Shown piece by piece: positions 37,989-48,356 of a stretch of DNA of 64,000 nucleotides. The DNA is from Arthrobacter sp. (GTDB lineage: Bacteria > Actinomycetota > Actinomycetes > Actinomycetales > Micrococcaceae): NCBI GenBank assembly GCA_023264815.1, contig JAHFUZ010000013.1, forward strand, positions 1 through 64,000, given 5' to 3'. The notes beneath the pieces were generated by a model that made no database searches, was not told where the DNA came from, and was given only the letters and a program-made list of their open reading frames with translations. The number at the start of each line of letters is the position of its first letter. Positions within the stretch are counted from its first letter, which is position 1. The position numbers and the translations under genes were made by a program.

Positions 37989-38493
37989 GAATGGAGTCTA
38001 CCGCTCAACGGGCGGGACACTGGGCCGGTCAGGCGAAGTGCGGTCCACTAAACGGGCCGGCGCGGTTGTCTCGGGGCCTTGCGGGCCCCTCCCCCGCTTG
38101 TGCGGCCCTTTCCTCAATGTTCGCCCCCGGCGATCGTCGTGTCACAAGCGCCGCCTTTACCGCCGGCTGCCCCGGCACGTTCCGGTTGCCGTAAAAGCCC
38201 AGACTGCCTACAGGCCCGGCGAGGCGAAACAAAGACCAGGGCCGCACCGAACCCGGCGCAGGTGTGCAATTGGCCAGACTGGGCGTCAGTCGATTATCTT
38301 GTGGACAATCTGGCCCGGGTGCTGCCTTCCCAGCAAATCGCAAGGTTATGGCAGGCATAATGGAACCGAAGCTCCGGTCAACCGCTATTTGATCGGAGCT
38401 TCGCCAACTGAGCGGCACCAGGGCTGGTGCTGCTTCGCGCAGTGTTAGTCGGCTGCTGCCCACACGTCCCTGTTCTGCGTCCGGAAGTTACCA

Positions 38494-38658
38494 ATGCGGC
38501 ATTTCAGCCTGGTAGCATTGGCACTCCTGGGTGTGCTGGGTGTGGCCTTTATCGTGGCGGGTGTCCACGGCACAGACCGAATCGTAGGAATTCTGTTCGC
38601 CCTTACTGGACTGATCGGTGCCGTCGCAGTGGCGGCATCTCAGGGGAAAAGCTCTTAA
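38494..38658 (+). CDS. 54-aa small membrane protein (paralogue of 17206-17370)
   Basis: MRHFSLVALALLGVLGVAFIVAGVHGTDRIVGILFALTGLIGAVAVAASQGKSS. Confidence 0.75.
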   Translation: MRHFSLVALALLGVLGVAFIVAGVHGTDRIVGILFALTGLIGAVAVAASQGKSS

Positions 38659-38734
38659 GCAGTCAGGACGTATCGTGGACCGGTAGCGCTGCAGGTGCCA
38701 CCGCCCTCGCCTGATTTCCGGGTAGGTTTGAGGC

Positions 38735-39172
38735 ATGCCCTTCCAATTCCTGTCCGTTACGCACGCCCTCCGGGGTGTCGCTGCAGCTGCAGTGGCGGTC
38801 GCACTCTCGGGCTGCACCCAGCAGCTTTCGGTCGAGAACGCTGATATCCCATCGTGGAAGGCCACCGCCCTCCCGACCACGGGCACAGCAGTGGCCGAAG
38901 GTGCCGGCAAAATCCTGGATGCGCAGCCCGTCAGCAACATCGTGCCCGTGCCCGAAGGCGACTACACACTTGTGCTGGCGTGTGACGGCGGCGGCAAAGC
39001 CTTCCTGACTGCACGCGTGGAAGAACGCGAGCTGATCGACTTTGGTGCTGCCTGCAACGGTGCGCGCGAAAATATTAGACTCCATATTCCGCAATCAGGT
39101 CCGGTGGAATTTGCAGCATCAAGCGTGGACGCGCCTCTGCTTTACGCATACCAGCTCCTTCCTCGAACTTAG
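38735..39172 (+). CDS. Putative lipoprotein
   Basis: Signal with lipobox VALSGC; no family recognised. Confidence 0.65.
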   Translation: MPFQFLSVTHALRGVAAAAVAVALSGCTQQLSVENADIPSWKATALPTTGTAVAEGAGKILDAQPVSNIVPVPEGDYTLVLACDGGGKAFLTARVEERELIDFGAACNGARENIRLHIPQSGPVEFAASSVDAPLLYAYQLLPRT

Positions 39173-39394
39173 CCACTGCAACTGCCGGTCATCATGGCAC
39201 CAGCCTGCGCACCTGAACAGCCACCGGACCAGCCGCCCCCAAGATGAAGGGGGCCATGATTTCAGGCCTACCTCAGCCGCTCAGGACACACCTGCAGCGG
39301 TCAATGAGACTGGCAGTGCGCTCACCCATGGGTGGTGAGGGCGGCACAAGGCTGGAGTCTTTGTGGGGAGGCCCAGTACCGAGGGCTGAGTGAA

Positions 39395-40174
39395 TCAGCC
39401 GAGCCCGACCGCCCTTCCAAACAGGCTGAAACCGACGAACGCCACAATGTTGATGAGTGCGTGGGCGACGACAAGCGGCATCACACGGCGGCTCTTGGTA
39501 TAGATCCATGCAAAGACCACCCCCATCACCATATTGCCAATAAACGGCCCGAAGCCCTGGTACAGGTGGTAACTGCCCCTTAGCATGGAACTGGCAAAAA
39601 TGGCCAGGGGAACTGACCAGCCGAACTTCCCAAAGCGGTCCAGCAGATAACCCACTACGATGACTTCCTCGACGACCGCGTGCCGCACCGCTGACAGAAC
39701 CAGCACGGGAACCGTCCACCAGTAAGGGTCCAGGGCGCTGGGAATGATCGCTGTCGTGATGCCCAGTGCGCGCCCGGCCGCGTAGAGGCCCAGTGAGGGG
39801 ATGCCTATCAGGACGGCAAGCCCGAGCCCCTGCAGGATGGCCAGCCCGGGGCGGGTGAAGTTAAAACCGATTTTCGTGAAGGCCGAACCATTGCCCTCGC
39901 CGTTGCCGGTGTTCGTCCTGTGCTGGTCGGTCAGGAAGTAGAGCGCCAGAACGACAGGTACCAGCGCGAAGAAGATCTCCAGCAGTTGATATGTCAGATC
40001 AAAATATTCGCGGGTGCTTTGGGAGTTGTTGAGCGTGGAGGTGCCCTGGGCCAGCGGCGCGCTGGTGATCTTGTCCAGAAACTGCACCACGGAGTAAACG
40101 GCGGACTGTCCTAACGACAGTCCCAGGACTATCAGGACTTCAATCCGCAGACGGCGGCGGGAGGGAACGAGCAT
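39395..40174 (-). CDS. CPBP (CAAX-like) family intramembrane metalloprotease
   Basis: AVRHAVVEEVIVVGYLLDRF (EExxxR-like region), MLRGSYHLYQGFGPFIGNMVMGVVFAWIY. Confidence 0.85.
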   Translation of the reverse strand: MLVPSRRRLRIEVLIVLGLSLGQSAVYSVVQFLDKITSAPLAQGTSTLNNSQSTREYFDLTYQLLEIFFALVPVVLALYFLTDQHRTNTGNGEGNGSAFTKIGFNFTRPGLAILQGLGLAVLIGIPSLGLYAAGRALGITTAIIPSALDPYWWTVPVLVLSAVRHAVVEEVIVVGYLLDRFGKFGWSVPLAIFASSMLRGSYHLYQGFGPFIGNMVMGVVFAWIYTKSRRVMPLVVAHALINIVAFVGFSLFGRAVGLG

Positions 40175-40484
40175 GGTCCTATTCTTGCCTGCAGTTGCCG
40201 GGTCTCTGCCGGGATGCCACAAGGAAGTCCATCCGCGCCCGGCCCGGCTACCGACCCTTTTCTACTGGCCGTCAGCCAGTGGCGGAGGGGGAAAAACAAG
40301 CTCCCCCAGGAGGCTCCCGGGTTCAGTTGTCCTTAATGTCGACGCCTTGGCAACAGCTTGGACCGGGCTTTATCGAGGTCCCCGTTATCCTGCATCACCT
40401 GGCCCGGCGGGTTGAGGCGTGCGGAAGCCTCGTCGGGCTTGGCCGTGGCCGTGGCAGGTTTGCAGTTCTGGTTTTCCGCTGCGG

Positions 40485-42023
40485 TCAGCCCAGGACGCCC
40501 AGGGCGTTACCTACGATGTCGAACAAATCGGTGTTGTCCACGCTGCCCTGCAGTTGCTCCGAGCCTGGGCCGTAGGCGTAAACGGGCACGTCTGCACCGG
40601 AGTGGTTGCCGGAGGCGTAGCTCAGCCAAAGACTGGCTTCCTTTGAACCGTCCTTGACTTGGGGCGGGTCGCTCGGCGTCCGGAAGGTGGCAGGGCCGAA
40701 GTTTTGCTGGTCCTTTGCGCCTGCACCGTTGCTGATACCGGTTGAACGTTCCGGGTCCTTGAAGTTTCCGTCGGACCGGGTCGGGGTGGAGTTATTGGCG
40801 GCGTTCCCGGAATCGACGTTGACCGGGGGCGCGGCTGCTTCGGCGTTAGTGAAGGAGCCCTTTTCGATGATGTGGAAACCGCCGGTTTCGTGGTCGGCGG
40901 TAACAATGACCAGGGTATTGCCGTCCTTCTTGGCGAAGTCCAGGGCTGCGGCGACGGCATCGTCGAAGGCCTTGACTTCCTCCAGTGTCTGGGCCGCGTC
41001 GTTGTCGTGGGACCGCTTGTCAATCAAGGAACCTTCAACCTGCAGGTAAAAACCCTTGCCGCTGCTTTCCTGTTGCTGGTTTAGAAGCTCAAGAGCTTTC
41101 TTTGTCATCTCCGGCAGGGACGGCTCCTTCGCCTGGGGAGCTCCGGGGTCGTCCTGCTTGGCTTTTTCAACGGTCAGGTTTCCCTTGTTGAACAGGCCAA
41201 AGACCTTCTCCCCCACGGCTCCGTTCAGGTCGTCCCGGGTCGCGGGAATCTGGCTGGAAACCGAACCCAGGATCGAGTAGCCCTGCTCCTTCAGCTCGGT
41301 TTCATCCGAGGCGTCAAAGCGGCGCAGGCCGCCGCCGAAGATGATGTCCGCGGTACCGTTGCGGGCGATCTGGTCTGCGATCGGGGTTACTCGGACATCA
41401 CTGGTCGGCAGCGGCTCACCGGTGATCTCTGTGTCCTGGCACGCGTCCGCGGAGTAGTCCGGTCCCTGGCAGCCGCGGGACAGGACGTGGCTCATCTGCC
41501 CGGCCGGGGACGCGTCGGTAATTTCGGCCGTGGAGACACTGCCAGTGCGGTAGCCGGTCTGCTTGGCCAACTCCATCATGGTCGGCACCACATGGCCCGT
41601 GGCATCCACCCCGAGGGCGGCGTTGTAGGTTTTCACCCCGGAGGCCCACGCCGTGGCTGCAGCGGCGGAATCGGTGACCAGTTCCGGGGCGAAGTCAGAC
41701 TGCCCCGGCTGGCCGGAGTTTTTCTGCACAGCATAGGTACTGACAGAACCGTGGGCCGGGAGGGTTTCCATAACCAGCCTGCCCTCGGCACCGTAGAAAC
41801 GCTCCCTGCCGGCAGTGACTTGGGTGCGGCCCATGCCGTCACCAAGCAGATATATAACGTTCTGGGCTGTGCCAGGTGCCGGCTTGGTGGCGGTAAACAC
41901 CGCGGACGAGATCAGCCCGGTGGCCACGACGGTGGCCACGACGGCTGCCAGGACGACCCAAATGATCCTGCGTCTTTTCCGTGCAGGGTCGGCGGGCGTG
42001 ACGTCGGCCGGAACTTGTGTCAT
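40485..42023 (-). CDS. phoA: Alkaline phosphatase
   Basis: VIYLLGDGMGRTQVTAGRE, VTDSAAAATAWASGVKTYNAALGVD (catalytic Ser), VTADHETGGFH. Confidence 0.93.
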   Translation of the reverse strand: MTQVPADVTPADPARKRRRIIWVVLAAVVATVVATGLISSAVFTATKPAPGTAQNVIYLLGDGMGRTQVTAGRERFYGAEGRLVMETLPAHGSVSTYAVQKNSGQPGQSDFAPELVTDSAAAATAWASGVKTYNAALGVDATGHVVPTMMELAKQTGYRTGSVSTAEITDASPAGQMSHVLSRGCQGPDYSADACQDTEITGEPLPTSDVRVTPIADQIARNGTADIIFGGGLRRFDASDETELKEQGYSILGSVSSQIPATRDDLNGAVGEKVFGLFNKGNLTVEKAKQDDPGAPQAKEPSLPEMTKKALELLNQQQESSGKGFYLQVEGSLIDKRSHDNDAAQTLEEVKAFDDAVAAALDFAKKDGNTLVIVTADHETGGFHIIEKGSFTNAEAAAPPVNVDSGNAANNSTPTRSDGNFKDPERSTGISNGAGAKDQQNFGPATFRTPSDPPQVKDGSKEASLWLSYASGNHSGADVPVYAYGPGSEQLQGSVDNTDLFDIVGNALGVLG

Positions 42024-42589
42024 CGGAGGGTGCTTTCCTGTCAGGGGCGGGGGGCTATATCGCCTTTGCCTCAAACCGTACCGCGGCCATAGCACTACCC
42101 GAGGGTTTCTCGAGCCAATGGAAATAGATCCGTTCAGAAAGGATACGCATGTTCCGGGGCATTGAATCAGTTAAGGACAACCCGGCCTTCATCCGGCTGG
42201 CCCGCCCGGTCCTACCAACCGGTGCGCCCATCAGTGGGGCCTGTTCCAAAGGCAGCCGCTGAACAGAAGCCTTTTAGCGGCGGCGAAGACGGAATGCACT
42301 TCCGGCTTCGCCTTCGTCTTCTTCCAAAGCATGTTTCAGACTTCACAAATGATTATGTGGCCGACCGGGCAGGAAGACGGGCCGTTCTTTTTCGACTCCC
42401 GGCGGGCGGCGGCGCGATTGTTCAGCCCCCGTCCTTAGCGCCGTCCTTCAGGTATTCGGACGGGGGATCGCTGCTTTGCGTTATGCAAATGTGACAACGC
42501 CGTGGTTTTTGCAGTAGGGTCGGACGCGTGCCGGTCTCAGAATGCGGCACTCCTGAGCAGATTTGCCTAACTCTGCCGCTGCCCCGGGA

Positions 42590-42757
42590 TCCCTTCGCAA
42601 CATTCGTCCGGCAGAGACGGGGAAACCACATGACGGCCTGCTTCGGGCGGGCCTTGGGGTGAAGCCGCGCCTCCTGCCTTGCGCTGGAGATGCGGCCGGG
42701 TGTCTCCCATCCGAATCCGACAGCTAACCTCGCAGGCAGTGGGAGAGGCCCTTTTTC
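42590..42757 (+). ncRNA. c-di-AMP (ydaO-yuaA type) riboswitch upstream of secreted NlpC/P60-like gene
   Basis: GACGGGGAAACCAC...CTTGGGGTGAAGCCGCG...CCGAATCCGACAGCTAACCTCGCAGGC conserved ydaO core. Confidence 0.88.
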
Positions 42758-43558
42758 GTGTCTATTCGCCGTGCTCACGGCCGCCACCGCGCGGTCCCCG
42801 TTCAGACCAGTGCCCTTGCGGTCCTGTCCAAATCCGTCGCTGAAAACGCCGGCGGTGTGGGCCGTCAGGCCGCCGTCATCGCGGCAGCTTCCGGGCTCGT
42901 CCTGACCAGCGGCCTTGCAGCGCAGGCAGCGGACGCGCCGGCCCAGCGGGACACGGAGCCGACCTCGACCCTGGAGCTCGCCAGCCAGGTCCAGGCCCCG
43001 CTCAGCGCAGACGCCACCGTCCAGATCTCCTTCGAACGTCCCGCCGTGAAGACCACGCCGGCCCCTGTCGTGGAAGCGCCGAAACCGGTCGCCGTCCAGG
43101 CCCCCAAGGCAGCCGCTCCGGCCGCGCCCGCCGCCGTGAAGGCTGCTGCGCCGGCCAAGGCCAAAGCCCAGGTCACTGTCACCCCCGCCCCTGCTGCCGC
43201 GCCGGCAGCCGCCCCGGCGGCCGCTCCGGCAGCAGGTGGAGTCAACGCCACCATGGTCTCCTCGGCCTACGCGCAGATCGGCATGATCCAGGACTGCACC
43301 CGGCTGGTGGAAAACGCCCTGAACGCTGCAGGGATCCCCGTCGGTGACCTCGGTCCCATGCAGTTCATGAACTACGGCACCGTGGTCTCCGATCCCCAGC
43401 CCGGGGACATGGTCATGCAGCCCGGCCACGTCGGCATCTACGTCGGCAACGGCCAGGTCCTCAGCTCCGGGCTGAACGGCAAGAACGAAACCGCGGTCCA
43501 CCCGCTGACCTGGATGACGTCCAAGGGCGCCGTCACCTTCGTCCGCGCAGGCAAATAA
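42758..43558 (+). CDS. Secreted NlpC/P60-like (C40) cell-wall peptidase
   Basis: Signal peptide, Ala/Pro-rich linker, C-terminal SSAYAQIGMIQDCTRLVENALNAAGI...PQPGDMVMQPGHVGIYVGNGQVL. Confidence 0.85.
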   Translation: MSIRRAHGRHRAVPVQTSALAVLSKSVAENAGGVGRQAAVIAAASGLVLTSGLAAQAADAPAQRDTEPTSTLELASQVQAPLSADATVQISFERPAVKTTPAPVVEAPKPVAVQAPKAAAPAAPAAVKAAAPAKAKAQVTVTPAPAAAPAAAPAAAPAAGGVNATMVSSAYAQIGMIQDCTRLVENALNAAGIPVGDLGPMQFMNYGTVVSDPQPGDMVMQPGHVGIYVGNGQVLSSGLNGKNETAVHPLTWMTSKGAVTFVRAGK

Positions 43559-43562
43559 ATCC

Positions 43563-43615
43563 ACTGAAGGCCGGTCATTCGGTGCCTTGGGGGCGGCGAA
43601 TCACCGGCCTTCAGT
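43563..43615. terminator. Stem-loop ACTGAAGGCCGGT...ACCGGCCTTCAGT
   Basis: 13-bp perfect arms (43563-43575/43603-43615) with extra inner ATTCG/CGAAT pairing right after the C40 gene. Confidence 0.6.
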
Positions 43616-43758
43616 ATCGCTTGAGCAGCACCCGCCGCGAATGCTGTTCCTGGAACTACGGCCTGTCCGCACTGACCAGCCGACCGCTTAGTAACGATTT
43701 GGACACGGCCTGCACGGCTTCTTCTCCTCAGCGTCCAGCCCTTGCCTTGTGCACGAGG

Positions 43759-46104
43759 TCAGTATCGGCGTCGTAGCGATCGCGGCAGGAGCCTGGCTCT
43801 CAGGCGCGCCGGCAGGGTCTTCGAACCCCACAAAGCCCGCCTGACTTCCTGGACATCGGCCCAGGTTGGAGACACCGTCCCGGGTACGGGTTGTACCTTC
43901 GCAGCAGCGTACATTTGCATCTCAAAGGCGTGGCGGAGCCTGGTCAGTGAGTCGACGGCCTGGCTGTTGAACCGCGCCTGCTGCATCAGTCGGCTGGTAA
44001 AAGCCCGCGGTGTTTCTGCCGCGCCCGGAGTGTAGCCATGGTCAACGGCGCTTTCCGTCGTCTCGGCCCAGGCGATGCTGGCTGCTTGTTGCGGATTCGA
44101 CCTGAGAAAGCGGCGCTTCCGTCCACCGGATCTGGCGGCGCGGATCAGGAAGGGCGCGGCGGCCAGAAACAGCAGGACCAAGGCCACCACCGTCATGCCG
44201 GGCTCCACGCCGGAAGGGATGGGCGTGCCCGGCGTGCCGCTGCCCGAAAGTCCCGGGGCAGGAGTCGGGGATGTCCCGGTGTCCGGCATGGATAAGCCGT
44301 CGGGTCTGAGGTCGTCTTCTACCGGGAGGTTTGGAGGAGTTGCCGGTTGCTGCGCGTAGTCCGGGACCACGCCGCGGGAGGGTGTCGGTTCGAACCTCAC
44401 CCAGCCGGCACCGCGGAAGTACAGCTCAGGCCAGGCATGGGCATCCTTGGAATCAACGGCGAATTCGGGCAGCTGTTCACCGCCAACCAGAACGGCGTTC
44501 CCGGTTGGGTCCCCTGGTGCATAACCGACTGCGACGCGGCTCGGGATCCCGGCCAGCCGGGCCATGACAGCCATGGCACCGGCGAAGTGGACGCAGTAGC
44601 CGGCTTTTACCTCAAGGAACCGGCCAATGACTTCAAGGCCGGTGCCATCGTAGTTTCCTTCAACAGGCGCCTGGAGGGAGTAGGTGAAGTCACCGCCGCG
44701 GAGGTAATTCTGGATGGCCATTGCTTTGTTATAGGGGTTGATCAAGTCCGAGGTGAGGTTCGACGCCGTTTCCCTGACGACTGTCGGAAGATCCTCGGAC
44801 AGGTAACTAAACCGGGCGTCAACTTCGTCATTCCCCACAGGTGCGCTGCCGGCAAGGACTTCACGCGTCAATTCCGGTACTGAACTGGTCACCTGGTAGC
44901 TTTGCCCGGCCGAAGTTTCCCCTGTAGCCGACAATACCGTCAGTGTTCGCGGATCCCATGTCCACCGGCCGTCGACTCCCGTGATGCTCATTGGGGCATA
45001 GGGTGCCAGCAACCACGGACTCGTAAAGCTTCGGGTATCGATCCGGGTGCTGATCAGGTTCCCGCCGCCGACCGGAAGGCCGGCACTCAGGCCCATCTGC
45101 CTGATCCCGGTGCGGCGGGAATCCATGCGCTGCTCCGGTTGCCATCGCCTGCCCGAGAAGTCCTCCAGCGTTGTCAGCCGCAGATACAGTGGCTCATCGG
45201 CGGTAGTGGCATAGGTGATCCGGCCAGAACCGTCGGGCTCCCGCAGGGAGTTTCCCAGGGTTACGCTCGGGTCGAGCCCGGATGCTGCCGGCCACCATTG
45301 CAGGCGGGATCCCTGCGGAAACGTTCCGGTGGTGAATCCCGGGACCATGGCAGGCAGAACGAGGGCCAGGCTGAGCGCGGCCGCCCCGATGGTTGCGGCC
45401 CGGGCAAGGTAGACGGCAGCCGCTGCCCGGCCTTGAGCTTCAAAGCTTTCCCGCCATTGCCCGGTAGCCAGGAGGAAGATGTAGCCTGCGGCGGCTGCAG
45501 TGAATGCGGGAACACCGACGCTGTCAGGAAGGATGATTGCGGGGATGGAAAGGACGGCCAGCAGGGGTATTCCGCTGGTCGCGGGCATCCTGCAGGTGAT
45601 GGCCAGGGTATCGATGAGCAGTGCGGCCAGGCCGGTTGCGGCACAGGTGATCAAGAGGACGCCCTCGCCGGGCGCCACCGGTGCCAGCTCTGAGGCGACG
45701 GTGGTTTCGGCGTTTTCGAGCAAAGACGCAAGACGTTCCGTGGCCTGAGAGCCCGGGATAATGCCCAGGAAACTTTGGTCACGGAAAAACTGCCAGACGA
45801 GCACCCCGGCAAGGGTCAAAAGGCCCGCCCCCAGGCTCAGGACCGGGGGCCAACGGAGGCTCCGTGTCCCTGCTGTCGCCGTCAATACGGCAGCGGCAGT
45901 AAACATTACGTTCGGAAGCCAGCCCCAGCCGTCAAGGACTCCATGGATGCTCAGCGATACCAGGACCATTGCCACCAGGGCGGCCAGCGATACCATCAAG
46001 TGCCGCTGACTCTCCGCGGCGTGGTTGCTTTGCCTCAGGGAGCGCCGCTGTTGCGGGTCGGGCTCCGGAAGCGTCTGGCGGTCCGTCGCAGTGGCGGTTT
46101 CCAT
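43759..46104 (-). CDS. TgpA-like membrane transglutaminase (DUF3488 + transglutaminase-like)
   Basis: VKAGYCVHFAGAMAVMARLAGIPSRVAVGYAPGD catalytic Cys region, SKDAHAWPELYFRGAGWVRFEPTP. Confidence 0.92.
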   Translation of the reverse strand: METATATDRQTLPEPDPQQRRSLRQSNHAAESQRHLMVSLAALVAMVLVSLSIHGVLDGWGWLPNVMFTAAAVLTATAGTRSLRWPPVLSLGAGLLTLAGVLVWQFFRDQSFLGIIPGSQATERLASLLENAETTVASELAPVAPGEGVLLITCAATGLAALLIDTLAITCRMPATSGIPLLAVLSIPAIILPDSVGVPAFTAAAAGYIFLLATGQWRESFEAQGRAAAAVYLARAATIGAAALSLALVLPAMVPGFTTGTFPQGSRLQWWPAASGLDPSVTLGNSLREPDGSGRITYATTADEPLYLRLTTLEDFSGRRWQPEQRMDSRRTGIRQMGLSAGLPVGGGNLISTRIDTRSFTSPWLLAPYAPMSITGVDGRWTWDPRTLTVLSATGETSAGQSYQVTSSVPELTREVLAGSAPVGNDEVDARFSYLSEDLPTVVRETASNLTSDLINPYNKAMAIQNYLRGGDFTYSLQAPVEGNYDGTGLEVIGRFLEVKAGYCVHFAGAMAVMARLAGIPSRVAVGYAPGDPTGNAVLVGGEQLPEFAVDSKDAHAWPELYFRGAGWVRFEPTPSRGVVPDYAQQPATPPNLPVEDDLRPDGLSMPDTGTSPTPAPGLSGSGTPGTPIPSGVEPGMTVVALVLLFLAAAPFLIRAARSGGRKRRFLRSNPQQAASIAWAETTESAVDHGYTPGAAETPRAFTSRLMQQARFNSQAVDSLTRLRHAFEMQMYAAAKVQPVPGTVSPTWADVQEVRRALWGSKTLPARLRARLLPRSLRRRY

Positions 46105-46466
46105 GGAGACGATGTTCTTTCCGCTATGGAAAAAGGGGAGGCCGATGGAACAGGACGGTCGGCGGAACGGTGGAAGGTTTCCTGCCCGCGGAGCGCTGAT
46201 CGATTGTGGTCATGGAAACCTTCCTTATGCAGGCCAAGGAAGAATCCCTGGGAGCTGCGCCGGGAGAAATCACTGGATTGACATTCCAACGTGTTGATCG
46301 AGTGGAAGGTTCCGCTAACGGATAGGTGCTTGAACCTGTTGAGGTCACCACCACCGTGTTCGATCCAGCTGATGCTGTAACGTCGGGGAAGGCAATCATC
46401 CGCCGCACCATTGGTCCGGCACCAGCCCGGAACTTCGGTCCGGGCCTAATATTTAAGAGGAAGTTC

Positions 46467-46958
46467 ATGGATTCGACCGTGCCAGACAAGACGACAAGCC
46501 AGGGGGCGCGAACTGACGGGGACCAGGGAGTGGCGGCCGGGATGCCCCTCGGTGCCAAGCGGCTGGTACTCCTGGGCGGTTTAGGCGTTCCCGTCGGTCT
46601 GGTTGCCGGGCCGTATGTGCTCGGCATGCAGCTCCTGGCAGTGACCGGGGTAGTGGCGATAGCCATCGCCTTGTCCTACCGGGATGGCACGGCGTGGTTT
46701 TCCCGGTGGTCGTGGCTGACAGCGTGCGCGGGCCTCATATGGACAGGGGCCACCGTCGCGTACTGGCTGACCATCATTGCCGCTGCGGATGCGTCCGCCC
46801 CTGCGCCGCCGGTGTCCTCCGTACTGTTCTATGTGGGCGTTGCCGCATTCGTCCTGATGGCCGGGGCTGTTCTGGTTGCCGCCGTGGCCAGGTACACGGG
46901 CCGCAGGCGGTCGGCGAAGGCCCGGCTTCACGCGCAAAACCCCGAGACCGCGCCATAA
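46467..46958 (+). CDS. Hypothetical membrane protein
   Basis: Several TM segments; internal ATG chosen. Confidence 0.55.
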   Translation: MDSTVPDKTTSQGARTDGDQGVAAGMPLGAKRLVLLGGLGVPVGLVAGPYVLGMQLLAVTGVVAIAIALSYRDGTAWFSRWSWLTACAGLIWTGATVAYWLTIIAAADASAPAPPVSSVLFYVGVAAFVLMAGAVLVAAVARYTGRRRSAKARLHAQNPETAP

Positions 46959-46960
46959 AA

Positions 46961-47005
46961 AGCCGCCGTGACAGGGCACCTTTCCGGTGCCCTGTCACGG
47001 CGGCT
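46961..47005 (-). terminator. Intrinsic terminator, 20-bp perfect stem AGCCGCCGTGACAGGGCACC / GGTGCCCTGTCACGGCGGCT, T-run on minus strand
   Basis: Perfect arms, 5-nt loop, AAAAA preceding on + strand (TTTTT on -); downstream of copC. Confidence 0.9.
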
Positions 47006-47030
47006 GCGAATGGGAACGTCCCCCGTAGCG

Positions 47031-47645
47031 TCAGCCCTGGTTGCCGGGCCGCTCCCGGCGGCGGCGGGCGAGGTAAAGGATGCCTCCCAGGACGGCGATG
47101 ATGGCAGCGCCGATCCCTGTCACGAGTGGACCGTTGCTGTCATCCGGGCGGGGAGCCTGGGGCATCGCGTTTGCCGCGGCGCTTGGGGTTGGCGATGCTG
47201 TCACGGACTCCGATACTGGCGCTGCCGGTGAGGCCGTTGGCACCGCCGCGGGGTCCTGGACGGTGAAGGAGTAGTTTCCCTCGATGGGGTGGCCGTCGGA
47301 GGAGACCGTCCGCCACAACACGGTGTAGGGTCCGTTGCTTCCCGGGGCGACTTTGGTTGAGATCGTCGGGCCGGTCACCGTGACCTGTCCGTCGCTGAGC
47401 GTTTTTCCGGTCGAGTCGGTCACGGTGATCACGCTCAGGTTCAGGCTCTTCGAATCCGTGGGCGGTTCCGACAAGGTGAGGGTCACGGTGTCGGGGGCGG
47501 CTGTCACCGTAGCGTCCCGGTCCGGGGATGTGGACTGGAGAGCGTCATGGGCCCGCGCTGGTCCGGCGCCGATTGCTGCGAGCAGCAGCGCTCCGGCGAG
47601 AGCCAGGCCGGCCCGGGAGCGTGCGTTCTTTTTCCGTGCTGTCAT
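47031..47645 (-). CDS. copC: CopC-domain copper resistance protein with C-terminal TM
   Basis: ARAHDALQSTSPDRDATVTAAPDTVTLTLSEP... GPYTVLWRTVSSDGHPIEGNYSFTV. Confidence 0.92.
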   Translation of the reverse strand: MTARKKNARSRAGLALAGALLLAAIGAGPARAHDALQSTSPDRDATVTAAPDTVTLTLSEPPTDSKSLNLSVITVTDSTGKTLSDGQVTVTGPTISTKVAPGSNGPYTVLWRTVSSDGHPIEGNYSFTVQDPAAVPTASPAAPVSESVTASPTPSAAANAMPQAPRPDDSNGPLVTGIGAAIIAVLGGILYLARRRRERPGNQG

Positions 47646-47724
47646 GGGTTCTTCACTTCTGTTCGTATCCGGTCCCCGCACTGCAGAGCGCAGGCGGGTT
47701 GCCCTGCCGTCACCGGCGAGGGTC

Positions 47725-48330
47725 TTATGAGCAGCCCAAGCGTGGCGGCGGCCCACGGACAACGGTTTGAACGGGGACTGTGACGCCAGGAGGAAGAGGC
47801 CGCCGGGTACGGAGCGGCTGGCGGAAGCCCGGCGGAATAATGACAGGATCGATGGGTCCGTTGAGGGGACGCAGCCACGCCGCAAGCGCCCAGAGGGCGG
47901 CCTCGCCGCGGGCAAGGAGGAGTGCTGTAGCCAGCGTTGCAATGACGTGCGCGAACGTCATTGGCGAACCGGCGTCGGCCATCAGATGCTGATGGGTCGC
48001 TGCGCTTTCCAGCATCAATGGCCCGGCCGCCAGCCCGGGCCCGTGATGTGAAGGCTCTGAACCGGGCACGGCGCCGGCGGACAGGGTTGAGAAGGCCAGG
48101 TGCAGGCTCAGCTGGGCCCCGCCGAGGTAGGCGGCCAGGAGCGGGGCTGTCATTTTCAGCCCCGCGAGCAGGACTGCGGAGAGTCCCACGACCGCGGCAA
48201 GCGCCATCATGATTGCCGGCGCTGGAAGCTGACCCCCGGCTCCCACGTGTGCCGCGGCGGCGAGTGTGAGCACGGTCAGGGCCAGCACCCCTGCGCGGGG
48301 CAGGCGCAGCGGCGCGTGCCGAAGGACCAC
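47725..48330 (-). CDS. Membrane protein associated with copC (hypothetical)
   Basis: Multi-TM, His-rich segment EPSHHGPGLAAGPLMLESAATHQHLM. Confidence 0.7.
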   Translation of the reverse strand: MVLRHAPLRLPRAGVLALTVLTLAAAAHVGAGGQLPAPAIMMALAAVVGLSAVLLAGLKMTAPLLAAYLGGAQLSLHLAFSTLSAGAVPGSEPSHHGPGLAAGPLMLESAATHQHLMADAGSPMTFAHVIATLATALLLARGEAALWALAAWLRPLNGPIDPVIIPPGFRQPLRTRRPLPPGVTVPVQTVVRGPPPRLGCS

Positions 48331-48356
48331 GTGCCAGCTCCTTCCGGGCGTTGTTC

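Noticed and set aside
42149-42262. 37-aa ORF MFRGIESVKDNPAFIRLARPVLPTGAPISGACSKGSR with an RBS-like AGAAAGGA
   Set aside because: Short, no paralogue or recognisable family in the window; not enough evidence to call
42690-42905. 71-aa ORF
   Set aside because: Overlaps the c-di-AMP riboswitch and runs in an alternative frame of the C40 peptidase
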